DNA from: an uncultured bacterium
GTDB taxonomy: Bacteria; Bacteroidota; Bacteroidia; Bacteroidales; Bacteroidaceae
Reading direction: 5' to 3'
DNA length: 64,000 nt
Assembly: GCA_905215345.1 (NCBI GenBank)
Contig: CAJMPR010000018.1
Coordinates: 1-64,000, forward strand
Both the position numbers and the translations under genes were made by a program. Below, piece after piece: positions 54,945-63,271 of the stretch. Positions within the stretch are counted from its first letter, which is position 1, and the number at the start of each line of letters is the position of its first letter. Below the pieces are notes generated by a model. The model was not told where the DNA came from, did not search any database, and saw only the letters and a program-made list of their open reading frames with translations.

Positions 54945-54975
54945 TTTGGGTGAAAGCAATTAATTTCTACCTTTG
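54945..54975 (+). promoter_or_regulatory. Full consensus Bacteroides promoter for the LytTR gene
   Basis: TTTG (54945-54948), 19 bases, then TACCTTTG (54968-54975): an exact -33/-7 match with the canonical spacing. It implies a 5' leader of about 295 bases before the LytTR start at 55277. Confidence 0.75.
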
Positions 54976-55054
54976 TATGCAATCTCTGTCTTTAACAGGA
55001 TAGAGTTTAAGCGTTTTTTTACATAAATAAACGGAGAGCGTTTAGTCATATTTC

Positions 55055-55191
55055 CTCTACATTGGAATCTGGACAATTTCAACAGAATGGAAAATGAACA
55101 ACAAGCGTTTCATGTCATTGTATTATCTACTTTGGCGTGAGGCTGTTGTTTGTTATCATTCTGTTAGGCAGTCCAGAGCCTCAATGTAGAG
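55055..55191 (+). ncRNA. Long structured leader hairpin upstream of the LytTR gene
   Basis: Four nested stems fold this stretch: CTCTACATTG (55055-55064)/CAATGTAGAG (55182-55191); TCTGGAC (55068-55074)/GTCCAGA (55171-55177); AACAGAATG (55081-55089)/CATTCTGTT (55157-55165); AACAACA (55097-55103)/TGTTGTT (55144-55150). It would lie in the leader of the LytTR transcript. I know no RNA family it matches. It could be a folded leader, an element with inverted repeats, or both. Confidence 0.55.
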
Positions 55192-55276
55192 TAATATTCA
55201 GCAGCTTCCACGCCTTTCCATATAAAAACATTATCCCTGTATTGGAGGCAACAGGCTATCTTTTTCATCCTAATGT

Positions 55277-55621
55277 ATGGAGGTAAGTAAAATAACGTAT
55301 GCTTTTCAAACAATAACAGGATATTTAATTGTTCCGCAAAATGAAGTCCTGTTGTTTCGCTTCAATGAAGGATATTGGCAAATTATGCTCACGAATCGTT
55401 CTTTGCATACTCTTCGTTTACACGTTACAGCCAAAAGATTATCGGAAGTAAGTTCCTCTTATATCCAAATACGGCAAGACTACATACTCAATGTGGAGTA
55501 TTTAGTGTTTATTGAACATAAGTCATTACAATGCTTACTTCGTCCTCCATTTGAGGATATAAAACTTTTTGTATCCCGAAGATTTTATGTACATCTTCGG
55601 GAAATACTTGATATAATTTAA
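55277..55621 (+). CDS. LytTR-domain-only DNA-binding regulator
   Basis: A 114-residue protein that is essentially one LytTR domain: LLFRFNEGYWQIMLTNRSLH, then LHVTAKRLSEVSSSYIQIRQ, DYILNVEYLVFIEH and FEDIKLFVSRRFYVHLREIL. It has no receiver or membrane segment, so it must be controlled by expression or by a partner. It is divergent from the BACON/GLUG-like lipoprotein gene and sits behind a consensus promoter and a long folded leader. Regulation of the lipoprotein gene is a reasonable inference from the arrangement. Confidence 0.82.
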   Translation: MEVSKITYAFQTITGYLIVPQNEVLLFRFNEGYWQIMLTNRSLHTLRLHVTAKRLSEVSSSYIQIRQDYILNVEYLVFIEHKSLQCLLRPPFEDIKLFVSRRFYVHLREILDII

Positions 55622-55664
55622 TTTGAGTTCTAAATACCTTCTACATGATTTTGCCTACCAATGG

Positions 55665-55742
55665 ATGAAAAGTGCGCTCGATGCGTTTACGTATGACCAA
55701 GTCAAGGCTTTAAAAGAAGGATTAGAAAGAAAAGGGGTGTAA
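55665..55742 (+). pseudogene. Diverged duplicate of the merR 3' end
   Basis: This encodes MKSALDAFTYDQVKALKEGL followed by ERKGV and a stop, matching the merR C-terminus MKSALDAFTYEQVDALKENL encoded from 52491. The two DNA copies are similar but clearly diverged, and homology starts abruptly at about 55663. The region upstream (55622-55664) has no merR similarity. It is a gene remnant, not a gene, and marks the right edge of the likely inserted segment. Confidence 0.85.
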
Positions 55743-55769
55743 TTTTGCAACGTTTCCGAAGCTTTTATT

Positions 55770-58022
55770 TTAATCCTCTATTCTGTTTACCTGCTTGATA
55801 TTCTGTATCTGTTTCAAGTTGTCGCAGATACTCCGTACGTCATCAACGTCGTGTACATAGAGTTGGATTCTTCCCTCAAAAATACCGTCGGTCGTTTCAA
55901 TCGTCAATTTACGGATGTTTACATTCAGTTGGCGGGAAATGACTTGCGTCACTTCATTCAGCAATCCCATGCTGTCGATACCTTTTATATAGATGGTTAC
56001 GAGGAATGATAATTCCTTATGGGTATCCCATTCGGTAGCAATGATGCGGTTGCCGTAACTACTTTTCAGGCGGGCGGCAACGGGACATTGACGTTTATGG
56101 ATGATAATACGGTTATCTTCATCGATATATCCCAGTACATCGTCTCCGGGGATGGGATGGCAACAATCTGCCATAATATAATTCTTCTGGATTGTTTCTT
56201 CCGTCAGTTTTAATATCTGCTTGGTGTTGACTTTCTCTTGTGGAGCCTTTTCTTCCGGTTGCTCTTCTTTAGTGTCTTTACTCCCGAAAGAGAAAGTGAG
56301 GAATTTCTTCCAGTTGGTACTTTGCTTCTCTTTGAATACATTCTTGTCCACATCTCCCAAAACGAGCTTCTTGCTGCCGATGGCTACAAGCAGTTCGTCA
56401 GGGGTATGGAAGTTGTGCAGTTTGGTAAGCTTGTTCAGTGCAGCGTCATCGATACGTATATCTTCGTTTTGGAAAAAGTCGGCAAGTATGATTTCTCCTT
56501 CTTTTTGATTAGCTTTGGCTTCCCTACGCAGGATTGTAGCAATCTTGGCGCGTGCACGTGCGGTAGTGGCATATACTTCCCATTCCGGCTGTACGCGTTG
56601 TGATTTGGAAGTCAGGATTTCTACCTGGTCGCCACTTTGTAACTTGTGGCTGAGGGGAACCAACTTATGATTGACTTTAGCTCCTATACAGTGACTACCG
56701 ATGTCAGTATGCAGGGAAAAGGCAAAGTCGAGTGCAGTTGAGTTTTGCGGCATTGTTTTGAGATCTCCTTTCGGGGTGAATACGAAAATCTCTGATGCGA
56801 ACAGATTCAACTTAATCGTATCGAGGAAATCGATAGCATCCGGTTGTGGATCGTCCAGTATTTCCTTGATGGTACGTAACCATTTGTCCAGTTCGCCTTC
56901 ATCTTCACTGCCACCTCCATCTTTGTACTTCCAATGGGCGGCAAAGCCTTGCTCGGCTACGTCGTTCATGCGCTCGCTACGTATCTGGACTTCAATCCAT
57001 TGCCCGTTGTTACCCATGAGAGTAACATGCAGTGCTTGATAACCATTGGCTTTGGGGTGGCTTACCCAGTCGCGCAGGCGGTCGGGGTGTGGCTTATATA
57101 TCTTGGATATGGAGACGTAAATGTCGAAACAGTCGTTCAGTTCTTCTTCTATGTTACGGGGTTCGAAGATGATACGTACCGCGAGTAAGTCATATATTTC
57201 TTCAAAGGGAACATGTTTAGTTTGCATCTTGTTCCAAATGGAGTAAATCGATTTTACACGGGCAAGGATATGGTATTTTAGTCCCATTTTATCCAGTTGG
57301 GCACGTATCGGTGAGGTGAAATCATGGAATACTTTGTCACGCTCTACGGCTGTTGCAGCAAGTTTTTCTTCAATTTCACGGTATTCTTCGGGATGTTCGT
57401 ATCGGAAACTCAGGTTTTCCAGTTCCGTTTTTATCTTGTATAAGCCCAGACGGTTGGCAAGTGGGGCGTAAATATATAATGTTTCGCCTGCAATCTTGAA
57501 TTGTTTATTGGGAAGCATAGAGCCGAGTGTGCGCATATTATGCAACCGGTCGGCTATTTTGATAAGGATTACGCGGATATCATCGGACATGGTGAGCAGT
57601 AGCTTCTTGAAGTTTTCCGCCTGTGCTGAGGCACGGTCACCGAATATACCACCGGAGATTTTAGTAAGTCCGTCAACGATTTGAGCGATTTTGGGACCGA
57701 AGATGTTTTCTATGTCTTCAACAGTGTAGTCGGTATCTTCCACTACATCGTGTAGCAAAGCCGAACAGATAGAAGTGGAGCCGAGTCCTATTTCGTTACA
57801 GACAATTTTCGCTACGGCAATGGGGTGCATGATATAAGGTTCGCCCGAACGGCGTTTGATACCTTTATGCGCCTGATTGGCAAAATTGAATGCTTTGGTT
57901 ATTATTTCGACACGCTTACGGTGCTTGGTTGCCAAATAGTCGTTTAACAGCTCCTGGAATGCCTGTTCGATCATTTCTTCTTCGGCCTTCTCTTTCTCCC
58001 TCTGACTTACGTTCTCTTCCAT
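55770..58022 (-). CDS. rel: Bifunctional (p)ppGpp synthetase/hydrolase, RelA/SpoT (Rel) family
   Basis: A 750-residue protein from MEENVSQREKEK. HD hydrolase: GEPYIMHPIAVAKI, SALLHDVVEDT and KIADRLHNMRTL. Synthetase: EEIYDLLAVRIIFEP and HPKANGYQALHVTLMG. TGS: IFVFTPKGDLKTMPQNSTAL. A C-terminal zinc-finger-like region (IMADCCHPIPGDDVLGYI, HKRQCPVA) and ACT domain (SFLVTIYIKGIDSMGLLNEV) follow. With the HD residues intact it should both make and destroy (p)ppGpp. A -7 element at 58055-58062 on the minus strand supports the start at 58022 rather than 58067. It is the last of the minus-strand parA-to-rel gene group. Confidence 0.96.
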   Translation of the reverse strand: MEENVSQREKEKAEEEMIEQAFQELLNDYLATKHRKRVEIITKAFNFANQAHKGIKRRSGEPYIMHPIAVAKIVCNEIGLGSTSICSALLHDVVEDTDYTVEDIENIFGPKIAQIVDGLTKISGGIFGDRASAQAENFKKLLLTMSDDIRVILIKIADRLHNMRTLGSMLPNKQFKIAGETLYIYAPLANRLGLYKIKTELENLSFRYEHPEEYREIEEKLAATAVERDKVFHDFTSPIRAQLDKMGLKYHILARVKSIYSIWNKMQTKHVPFEEIYDLLAVRIIFEPRNIEEELNDCFDIYVSISKIYKPHPDRLRDWVSHPKANGYQALHVTLMGNNGQWIEVQIRSERMNDVAEQGFAAHWKYKDGGGSEDEGELDKWLRTIKEILDDPQPDAIDFLDTIKLNLFASEIFVFTPKGDLKTMPQNSTALDFAFSLHTDIGSHCIGAKVNHKLVPLSHKLQSGDQVEILTSKSQRVQPEWEVYATTARARAKIATILRREAKANQKEGEIILADFFQNEDIRIDDAALNKLTKLHNFHTPDELLVAIGSKKLVLGDVDKNVFKEKQSTNWKKFLTFSFGSKDTKEEQPEEKAPQEKVNTKQILKLTEETIQKNYIMADCCHPIPGDDVLGYIDEDNRIIIHKRQCPVAARLKSSYGNRIIATEWDTHKELSFLVTIYIKGIDSMGLLNEVTQVISRQLNVNIRKLTIETTDGIFEGRIQLYVHDVDDVRSICDNLKQIQNIKQVNRIED

Positions 58023-58054
58023 ATACTGTTTCTCCTTTCTTCCTTCACTTTTTG

Positions 58055-58062
58055 CAAAAATA
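58055..58062 (-). promoter_or_regulatory. -7 promoter element for rel
   Basis: Reads TATTTTTG on the minus strand (TAnnTTTG), 32 bases before the chosen start. It overlaps the upstream in-frame start region. Confidence 0.45.
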
Positions 58063-58096
58063 AGCAAATTTCAACATCGGACAACTATTTATGTCT

Positions 58097-59398
58097 TTAT
58101 TTGTAAATCTTCAATCGCTTTCCTGCATTGATATTGGTACTTCTCAACCCGTTCCAACTTTTTAACTGATTGACGGTTACACCATATTTGCGGGCAATGC
58201 TTCCAAGATTTTCTCCGCTACGTATTTTATGATAGATTGCATTCCCCTGGGAACTACTGCTTCCTTTGCTGCTACGTGCAGTACTGCGGGCATTATCGGC
58301 AATAGCTACCACTTTACGATTTTTGAATAATTCTGTACTGCGGTGTGCATAAATCGTATCTTGGCTGTCGATAAATGTACTGATATAGTTTATAGGAAGA
58401 CGAAGCGTCTGAGCCTTGTTGTCACCAGGAATAATGTTTTTCTTGTATTGTGGGTTCAGGCTTTTAAGTTGATCCATCTGGATACCGCAAATATCGGCTA
58501 TCTGTTCAAAGTGCAAATTGCGATTTACCTGTATAGTATCGGTTGCATCCGGAATATCGGTTTCCATCGGGCAGATATTGTGCTTGCAGTAATAAGTCAT
58601 CACATAGTTGGCAGCAATGAAAGCCGGCACGTAGCCTCGTGTTTCTTTGGGCAGATAGTTGTATATTTCCCAATAGTCCGTTTTACCACCAGCACGGCGG
58701 ATTGCTTTGTTGATAGTACCCGGACCGCAGTTATAAGCGGCAATCACGAGGTTCCAATCCTGATAAATGGCATACATATCTTTTAAGTAACGCGCAGCAG
58801 CCCAAGTCGCTTTGATAGGATCCCGACGCTCATCTACGAGACTGTTACTTTCCAAACCGTAAATTTTCCCTGTGTTTAGCATAAACTGCCACAAACCGGA
58901 TGCACCGGCACGGGATACCGCTGAAGGATTCAGCGCAGACTCGATAATCGGTAGATATTTCAGTTCCAATGGCAAACCGTATGTGTCAAGCGCTTCTTCA
59001 AAAATCGGCATGTAAAAATTACAGGCACTTAACATAAAAGCTACATGATTACGGAGGCGGCCGGCATACATATCAATGAATTTACGTACAATCTCATTGT
59101 ATGGCATTTCCATAACGGTAGCCATGCGTGAAAGGCGGTCGATATATACAGAATCGCTGAATTCCGGATTTACCGTAGAGGTGCTGCAATCTTTTCCCAG
59201 ATCAATGTAATTTTTGGCTTTCCAGTCGTTGAGCAGACTGTCTATAGGATAAGTCATACTTTTAGGCAGGTCGATAACTTCCCGACGCTCCGTTCCGTTT
59301 TCGCGAATCAGTACGTCTACACTCTCTTGGGCTTGTATTTGCTGAGTTACAAACATTGCACCGAAGAGGAACGAAGAGCCTATTATTATTTTTTTCAT
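58097..59398 (-). CDS. mltD: Membrane-bound lytic transglycosylase, MltD-like, with LysM domain
   Basis: A 433-residue exported protein (signal peptide from MKKIIIGSSFLFGAMFV, ending IQAQ). The SLT catalytic domain has LPIIESALNPSAVSRAGASG (catalytic Glu in the ES pair), GLWQFMLNTGKIYGL and ATWAAARYLKDMY, NLVIAAYNCGPGTI. A LysM domain ends the protein (YHKIRSGENLGSIARKYGVT, LKSWNGLRSTNINAGKRLKI), with a weaker LysM-like segment before it. It cleaves peptidoglycan to anhydro products. It lies between DUF5683 and rel, on the same strand. Confidence 0.94.
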   Translation of the reverse strand: MKKIIIGSSFLFGAMFVTQQIQAQESVDVLIRENGTERREVIDLPKSMTYPIDSLLNDWKAKNYIDLGKDCSTSTVNPEFSDSVYIDRLSRMATVMEMPYNEIVRKFIDMYAGRLRNHVAFMLSACNFYMPIFEEALDTYGLPLELKYLPIIESALNPSAVSRAGASGLWQFMLNTGKIYGLESNSLVDERRDPIKATWAAARYLKDMYAIYQDWNLVIAAYNCGPGTINKAIRRAGGKTDYWEIYNYLPKETRGYVPAFIAANYVMTYYCKHNICPMETDIPDATDTIQVNRNLHFEQIADICGIQMDQLKSLNPQYKKNIIPGDNKAQTLRLPINYISTFIDSQDTIYAHRSTELFKNRKVVAIADNARSTARSSKGSSSSQGNAIYHKIRSGENLGSIARKYGVTVNQLKSWNGLRSTNINAGKRLKIYK

Positions 59399-59441
59399 GT
59401 ATGTAGGTTTATTTGTCATGAGTAAATTATATTATTCGGTT

Positions 59442-60296
59442 TTAGAATCTGAAGCTGCATTGCACGCCTACGGACCTGTTAGATGAACTGCCGATTTGAT
59501 TATTGTTGATTACCGTAGGTTCAACCCGCATGCTAAGGTCGGGAGTTATATCGAAATTAGATAGTTCTGCGTCTACGTAAGCATCTACCACAGATAACAG
59601 ATATACTCCGATGAAAGCAAAAATACTTAAGTCACGATAGCGGCGATAAGTATCTTTTCGCTTGCGCAGCAACTCTTTTAACTGACTCTCGGAAATAGTA
59701 TATCCGGGGGGTAATAAGTCTGTAATGCTGCTGGACTGCATATTGCCATTCATAGCGTCTTTGTATGCGGTAGAATAATCTTTGTACATTTTATTGTTCC
59801 ATGTCAGTGCATAGGCACATCCTGCAAAGCCTCCATAAAAGATAGGGAGTTTCCAGTATTTCCGGTTGTAGATTTGTCCGCCACCGGGAATAACGAGGGC
59901 TAGCCAGGTTGCTTTGGTAGGATTCGGAACCCATCTTTTGGTATCTATCTCTTTTTTAATACTATCAGTGGGAACAGGTGTTTCTTTTATAGTCGGACTG
60001 GAAGTCATTTCCAGCAACTTTTTCTTGTTTTCTGCAGCTATGCTGTCGGCAATGACAAGGCTGTCTGCTTCACTTGCATACTTTCGGAATACGGGTTGGG
60101 CTGTCTCCAGATTCAAACTGTCTGTAAGCGGACGTATGGATTGTTGTATGGTATTGAGAGAGTCCGTCTGTTGCCTGTGTATCCGTTTTGCAGCAGCACG
60201 TGGACGGTCCTGACCATACATAGCAATCCCTGCCGTCTGCAAAAAGCAAAGCAGCAGGGTAATGCCGATTTGATATATTCTTCTTTTCTTCGTCAT
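59442..60296 (-). CDS. DUF5683 family exported/membrane protein
   Basis: A 284-residue protein with a signal peptide (ending AMYGQD), a low-complexity linker, and the DUF5683 core WVPNPTKATWLALVIPGGGQ, IYNRKYWKLPIFYGGFAGCA, YALTWNNKMYKDYS, then LSIFAFIGVYLLSVVDAYVD. Function unknown. It starts directly against the parB stop codon (no gap) and precedes mltD, suggesting co-expression with chromosome-partition and cell-wall genes. Confidence 0.88.
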   Translation of the reverse strand: MTKKRRIYQIGITLLLCFLQTAGIAMYGQDRPRAAAKRIHRQQTDSLNTIQQSIRPLTDSLNLETAQPVFRKYASEADSLVIADSIAAENKKKLLEMTSSPTIKETPVPTDSIKKEIDTKRWVPNPTKATWLALVIPGGGQIYNRKYWKLPIFYGGFAGCAYALTWNNKMYKDYSTAYKDAMNGNMQSSSITDLLPPGYTISESQLKELLRKRKDTYRRYRDLSIFAFIGVYLLSVVDAYVDAELSNFDITPDLSMRVEPTVINNNQIGSSSNRSVGVQCSFRF

Positions 60297-61184
60297 TTAT
60301 TTTTTCAGCGTATCAAGGATTCCGATGATACGTTCCAATTCTTCTTCATTGTTGAACGGGATGCTGATTTTTCCTTTTCCTTTTTCCGAGCAGGTCAATT
60401 GTACCTTGGTGCTGAAGAAACCGGAAAGTTGTTGTTTCAGCATATTGAATTCTTCGGGCAATTTGGCACGTTTGGGAGCTATCTTGCGGCCACCGCTTTT
60501 TACCGTTTCGCCTTCGCTTAAAGATTTTACAATCTCTTCTACCTTGCGTACGGAATACCCTTGCTCAAGAATTTCTTCAAATATCTTCACTTGTAATTTA
60601 GGGTCTCCCAAGGTTATCAATGCACGTGCATGCCCCATGTCTATCTGTTTGTTCTGTAACCCCATTTGTATGGGAGCAGGTAACTTAAGTAAACGCAGAT
60701 AGTTGGCGATGGTAGTACGTTTCTTACCTACCCGTTCACTGAGACGTTCTTGGGTTAATCCGTATTGCTCCAGCAAATGCTGGTAGGCAAGAGCGATTTC
60801 CACAGAGTTCAGGTCTTCACGCTGTATGTTTTCGATAAGTGCCATTTCCATGACATTCTCGTCATCGGCGGTACGGATATAAGCAGGAATACTTGTCAGT
60901 TTGGCTATCTGTGATGCGCGAAAACGACGTTCGCCGGCAATAATCTGATATTCGTCATCAGAAAGCTTACGCAGGGTAATAGGCTGAATGATGCCAATTT
61001 CTGCAATGGAGTCGGCAAGCTCCTGCAGCGCTACAGGGTCAAACTCATGACGCGGCTGGTTAGGATTGACGGCTATTTTCGATAATTCTATTTCATTGAT
61101 GGAGGAAGAGCCTTCGGTCTGCACTTCATCCATGGAGAGCAAGGCGTCGAGCCCGCGTCCTAATGCATTTCTTTTCTGTACCAT
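60297..61184 (-). CDS. parB: Chromosome-partitioning protein ParB
   Basis: A 295-residue ParB CTPase/DNA-binding protein. N-terminal domain: VNPNQPRHEFDPVALQELAD, then IAGERRFRASQIAKL (the CTP-binding GERRFRA box). HTH: LTQERLSERVGKKRTTIANY. C-terminal dimerisation domain follows a Lys-rich linker. It starts 13 bases after parA. No parS site (GTTTCACGTGAAAC-like) was seen in the window. Confidence 0.96.
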   Translation of the reverse strand: MVQKRNALGRGLDALLSMDEVQTEGSSSINEIELSKIAVNPNQPRHEFDPVALQELADSIAEIGIIQPITLRKLSDDEYQIIAGERRFRASQIAKLTSIPAYIRTADDENVMEMALIENIQREDLNSVEIALAYQHLLEQYGLTQERLSERVGKKRTTIANYLRLLKLPAPIQMGLQNKQIDMGHARALITLGDPKLQVKIFEEILEQGYSVRKVEEIVKSLSEGETVKSGGRKIAPKRAKLPEEFNMLKQQLSGFFSTKVQLTCSEKGKGKISIPFNNEEELERIIGILDTLKK

Positions 61185-61197
61185 GGTTCTTCTTGGT

Positions 61198-61965
61198 TTA
61201 GTGGCTGTTACGACTGATTAATTCTTTTGCCAAAGTCATGTGGTTCTTGGCTCCGGTCGAGTCTGCATCGTATAAAATAGTGGGCAGACCATAACTGGGA
61301 GCTTCACTCAACTTCACATTACGTTGGACAACTGTTTCAAATACCAGTTCTTGGAAATGACGTTTCACTTCATCATAAATTTGGTTGGCTTGGCGCAAGC
61401 GGGAATCATACATTGTCAATAAGAAACCTTCAATTTCAAGAGAGGGATTCAGCTTTGACTTGATGATTTTAATTGTATTCAGCAATTTGCTGATACCTTC
61501 CAATGCGAAATATTCAGCCTGTACGGGGATGATAACTGAGTCGGCGGCCGTCAGCGCGTTAATTGTGATTAAACCCAATGACGGAGAGCAGTCTATCAAG
61601 ATAAAGTCAAATTCGTCTTTCAGCGGAGCAAGTACTTCCTTCAATATCTTTTCCCGATTTTTCAGGTTGAGCATTTCTATTTCCGCGCCTACCAGATTGA
61701 TGTGGGAGGATATCACTTTTAATGTGTCAATCTCTGTGTCATGGATAGCTTCCCGAACGTCGGCACGATCTATAATACACTCGTAGATAGTACATTCTGC
61801 CTGCTTGATGTCAACGCCCAACCCGGAAGAAGCATTCGCTTGCGGGTCGGCGTCCACAACAAGTACTTTCTTTTCAAGTGTAGCGAGGGAAGCGGCGAGG
61901 TTTATAGTCGTTGTTGTTTTACCTACACCACCCTTTTGATTTGCTAAAGCAATTATTTTTCCCAT
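61198..61965 (-). CDS. parA: Chromosome-partitioning ATPase ParA (Soj)
   Basis: A 255-residue deviant-Walker ATPase: MGKIIALANQKGGVGKTTTT, VLVVDADPQANASSGLGVDI, and ILIDCSPSLGLITINALTAA. It works with ParB in origin segregation. It heads the parA-parB-DUF5683-mltD-rel gene group. A TATATTTG -7 element on the minus strand at 62140-62147 implies a leader of about 170 bases that carries a hairpin (62100-62120). Confidence 0.97.
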   Translation of the reverse strand: MGKIIALANQKGGVGKTTTTINLAASLATLEKKVLVVDADPQANASSGLGVDIKQAECTIYECIIDRADVREAIHDTEIDTLKVISSHINLVGAEIEMLNLKNREKILKEVLAPLKDEFDFILIDCSPSLGLITINALTAADSVIIPVQAEYFALEGISKLLNTIKIIKSKLNPSLEIEGFLLTMYDSRLRQANQIYDEVKRHFQELVFETVVQRNVKLSEAPSYGLPTILYDADSTGAKNHMTLAKELISRNSH

Positions 61966-62099
61966 ATTTTCAATATTTATTGGCAGCGAAATAAGTGATA
62001 ATTCCGAATTGCACCTACTAAAAAAGAAAAAGATTGCAAAAACGGTTGAAAAGTCGCCTGTTTTGTTAATAACTTCCAGATGAATTTTTCCGTTTCTTG

Positions 62100-62147
62100 C
62101 CTAAAAACGTGCGTTTTAGGGCTTTTCCCCAATTACCGAGCAAATAT
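62100..62147 (-). promoter_or_regulatory. parA leader: -7 element and hairpin
   Basis: TATATTTG on the minus strand (62140-62147) matches TAnnTTTG. Downstream on that strand, CCTAAAAACG (62100-62109) pairs with CGTTTTAGG (62112-62120) with one bulged base. The rest of the 698-base gap 61966-62663 holds the repeat at 62452-62538 and no gene I can support. Confidence 0.45.
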
Positions 62148-62451
62148 AAGTATTTATCTTGAAATGAAGCTGTTTTTGGAGGCTTGCTTGCAGAAGATTA
62201 AGATTTGTAAAGCAATAATTAGCTTGACACTTTGCTTTTTCTGTATAACGAGAATTGTGTATTTCCGTTCGTAGGTGGTTGAGAATAGAAATACGTTATC
62301 GAAAACCTATATCTTTCTTGTGGATAGGTGGATATAAAAATATAGACAAGCCTGAAAAAGGAAATTGCTAACCTGATATTTGCAAAAACGTCTTATTATT
62401 ATGGGAAAGAGAGATGGTTAGTGAGAAGTATTGATGTTGTTAATGAGAGAT

Positions 62452-62538
62452 GTTAACTTCCCTTATATCCAAAGTTAACATTGCTCGTCAGGGAAGTTAA
62501 TATTGCTTGTGTGGGATATTAACTTTTCTGGTATAAGG
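62452..62538. repeat. 22-bp-period repeat array with GTTAAC cores
   Basis: AAGTTAACATTGCTCGTCAG begins one 22-bp unit (62472-62493) and AAGTTAATATTGCTTGTGTG the next (62494-62515). GTTAACTTCCCT (62452-62463) pairs with AGGGAAGTTAAT (62490-62501); CCTTATATCC (62461-62470) and GGTATAAGG at the right end (62530-62538) are also complementary in outline. Layout resembles the 36406-36487 array. Confidence 0.75.
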
Positions 62539-62663
62539 ATTGTTTTATAAATGAATATTATACGAAATACTGCATGTTTATACTTTATAACATGCGTATT
62601 TTTTCTATTTGAGGGATAGGTGAAGTGTGATATGTCAGCTAAATGGGATTTTTGCTGTCTTTC

Positions 62664-63137
62664 TTATAGGAAAACTGTGATAAATTGCCAAATAAAGTAA
62701 CCGACTACAACACATTTAAGTACTGTACCGAACAGAAAACCAAGCAGAGAGCCCAAGCCTGATTTTAATGCTTGTTTTGTTTGTCTGCCACCCAACAGTT
62801 CTCCAATGAATGCACCAAGGAAAGGACCGAGAATAATCCCCCAAGGCATGAAGAACAGGCCGATTATCGTACCCGCAAGGCAGCCGCGTGTTCCCCATCG
62901 GCTACCACCGCTGTATTTACTGCCCAGCATCGGAACGAAATAATCGAGTGCTTGCATGATGACGACAATTGCCAGCCAAATGAGCAATTCAGCGGTCGAG
63001 AAATGCGCCTTGTCGGTGAAATGTAGCAGCAACAATCCTGAATAAGCCACAGGAGGTCCCGGAATAATGGGAAGGAAGCAACCAGCCAAACCTGTGAGGA
63101 GGCAGAGAATACCTAATATGATAAGAAGAATATCCAT
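62664..63137 (-). CDS. DUF456 family small membrane protein
   Basis: A 157-residue hydrophobic protein with about four or five helices and Gly-rich turns: ILCLLTGLAGCFLPIIPGPP, GTRGCLAGTIIGLFFMPWGI, LGPFLGAFIGELLGGRQTKQ, then LGSLLGFLFGTVLKCVVVGY. This fits DUF456, function unknown. A TATTTTTG -7 element lies at 63181-63188 on the minus strand. It is divergent from surE. Confidence 0.85.
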   Translation of the reverse strand: MDILLIILGILCLLTGLAGCFLPIIPGPPVAYSGLLLLHFTDKAHFSTAELLIWLAIVVIMQALDYFVPMLGSKYSGGSRWGTRGCLAGTIIGLFFMPWGIILGPFLGAFIGELLGGRQTKQALKSGLGSLLGFLFGTVLKCVVVGYFIWQFITVFL

Positions 63138-63180
63138 AATATATAATTGTAAGAAAAGTTAGTGTTTTTCCCTTTACAGG

Positions 63181-63188
63181 CAAAAATA
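63181..63188 (-). promoter_or_regulatory. -7 promoter element for the DUF456 gene
   Basis: Reads TATTTTTG on the minus strand (TAnnTTTG), 43 bases before the start codon. Confidence 0.45.
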
Positions 63189-63242
63189 ATATTTATAAGG
63201 TTTTATAGGAGGATTTATGATGGGAAATCGCTCTTTATTAAC

Positions 63243-63250
63243 TATTTTTG
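63243..63250 (+). promoter_or_regulatory. -7 promoter element for surE
   Basis: TATTTTTG matches TAnnTTTG, 21 bases before the ATG at 63272. Confidence 0.5.
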
Positions 63251-63271
63251 CGCGATAATAAATGAATTATA

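Noticed and set aside
55055..55191. Invertible promoter segment
   Set aside because: The arms continue inward as further stems, giving a single long hairpin rather than a flipping cassette, and no clear promoter match lies between them; kept only as a test in the findings.
52578..55664. Insertion sequence or transposon
   Set aside because: No transposase or integrase gene and no terminal repeats flanking both ends; only the merR duplication supports insertion.
61966..62663. A parS centromere site near parAB
   Set aside because: No GTTTCACGTGAAAC-like palindrome is present; the AAACGTGCGTTTT hairpin in the parA leader differs at the core.
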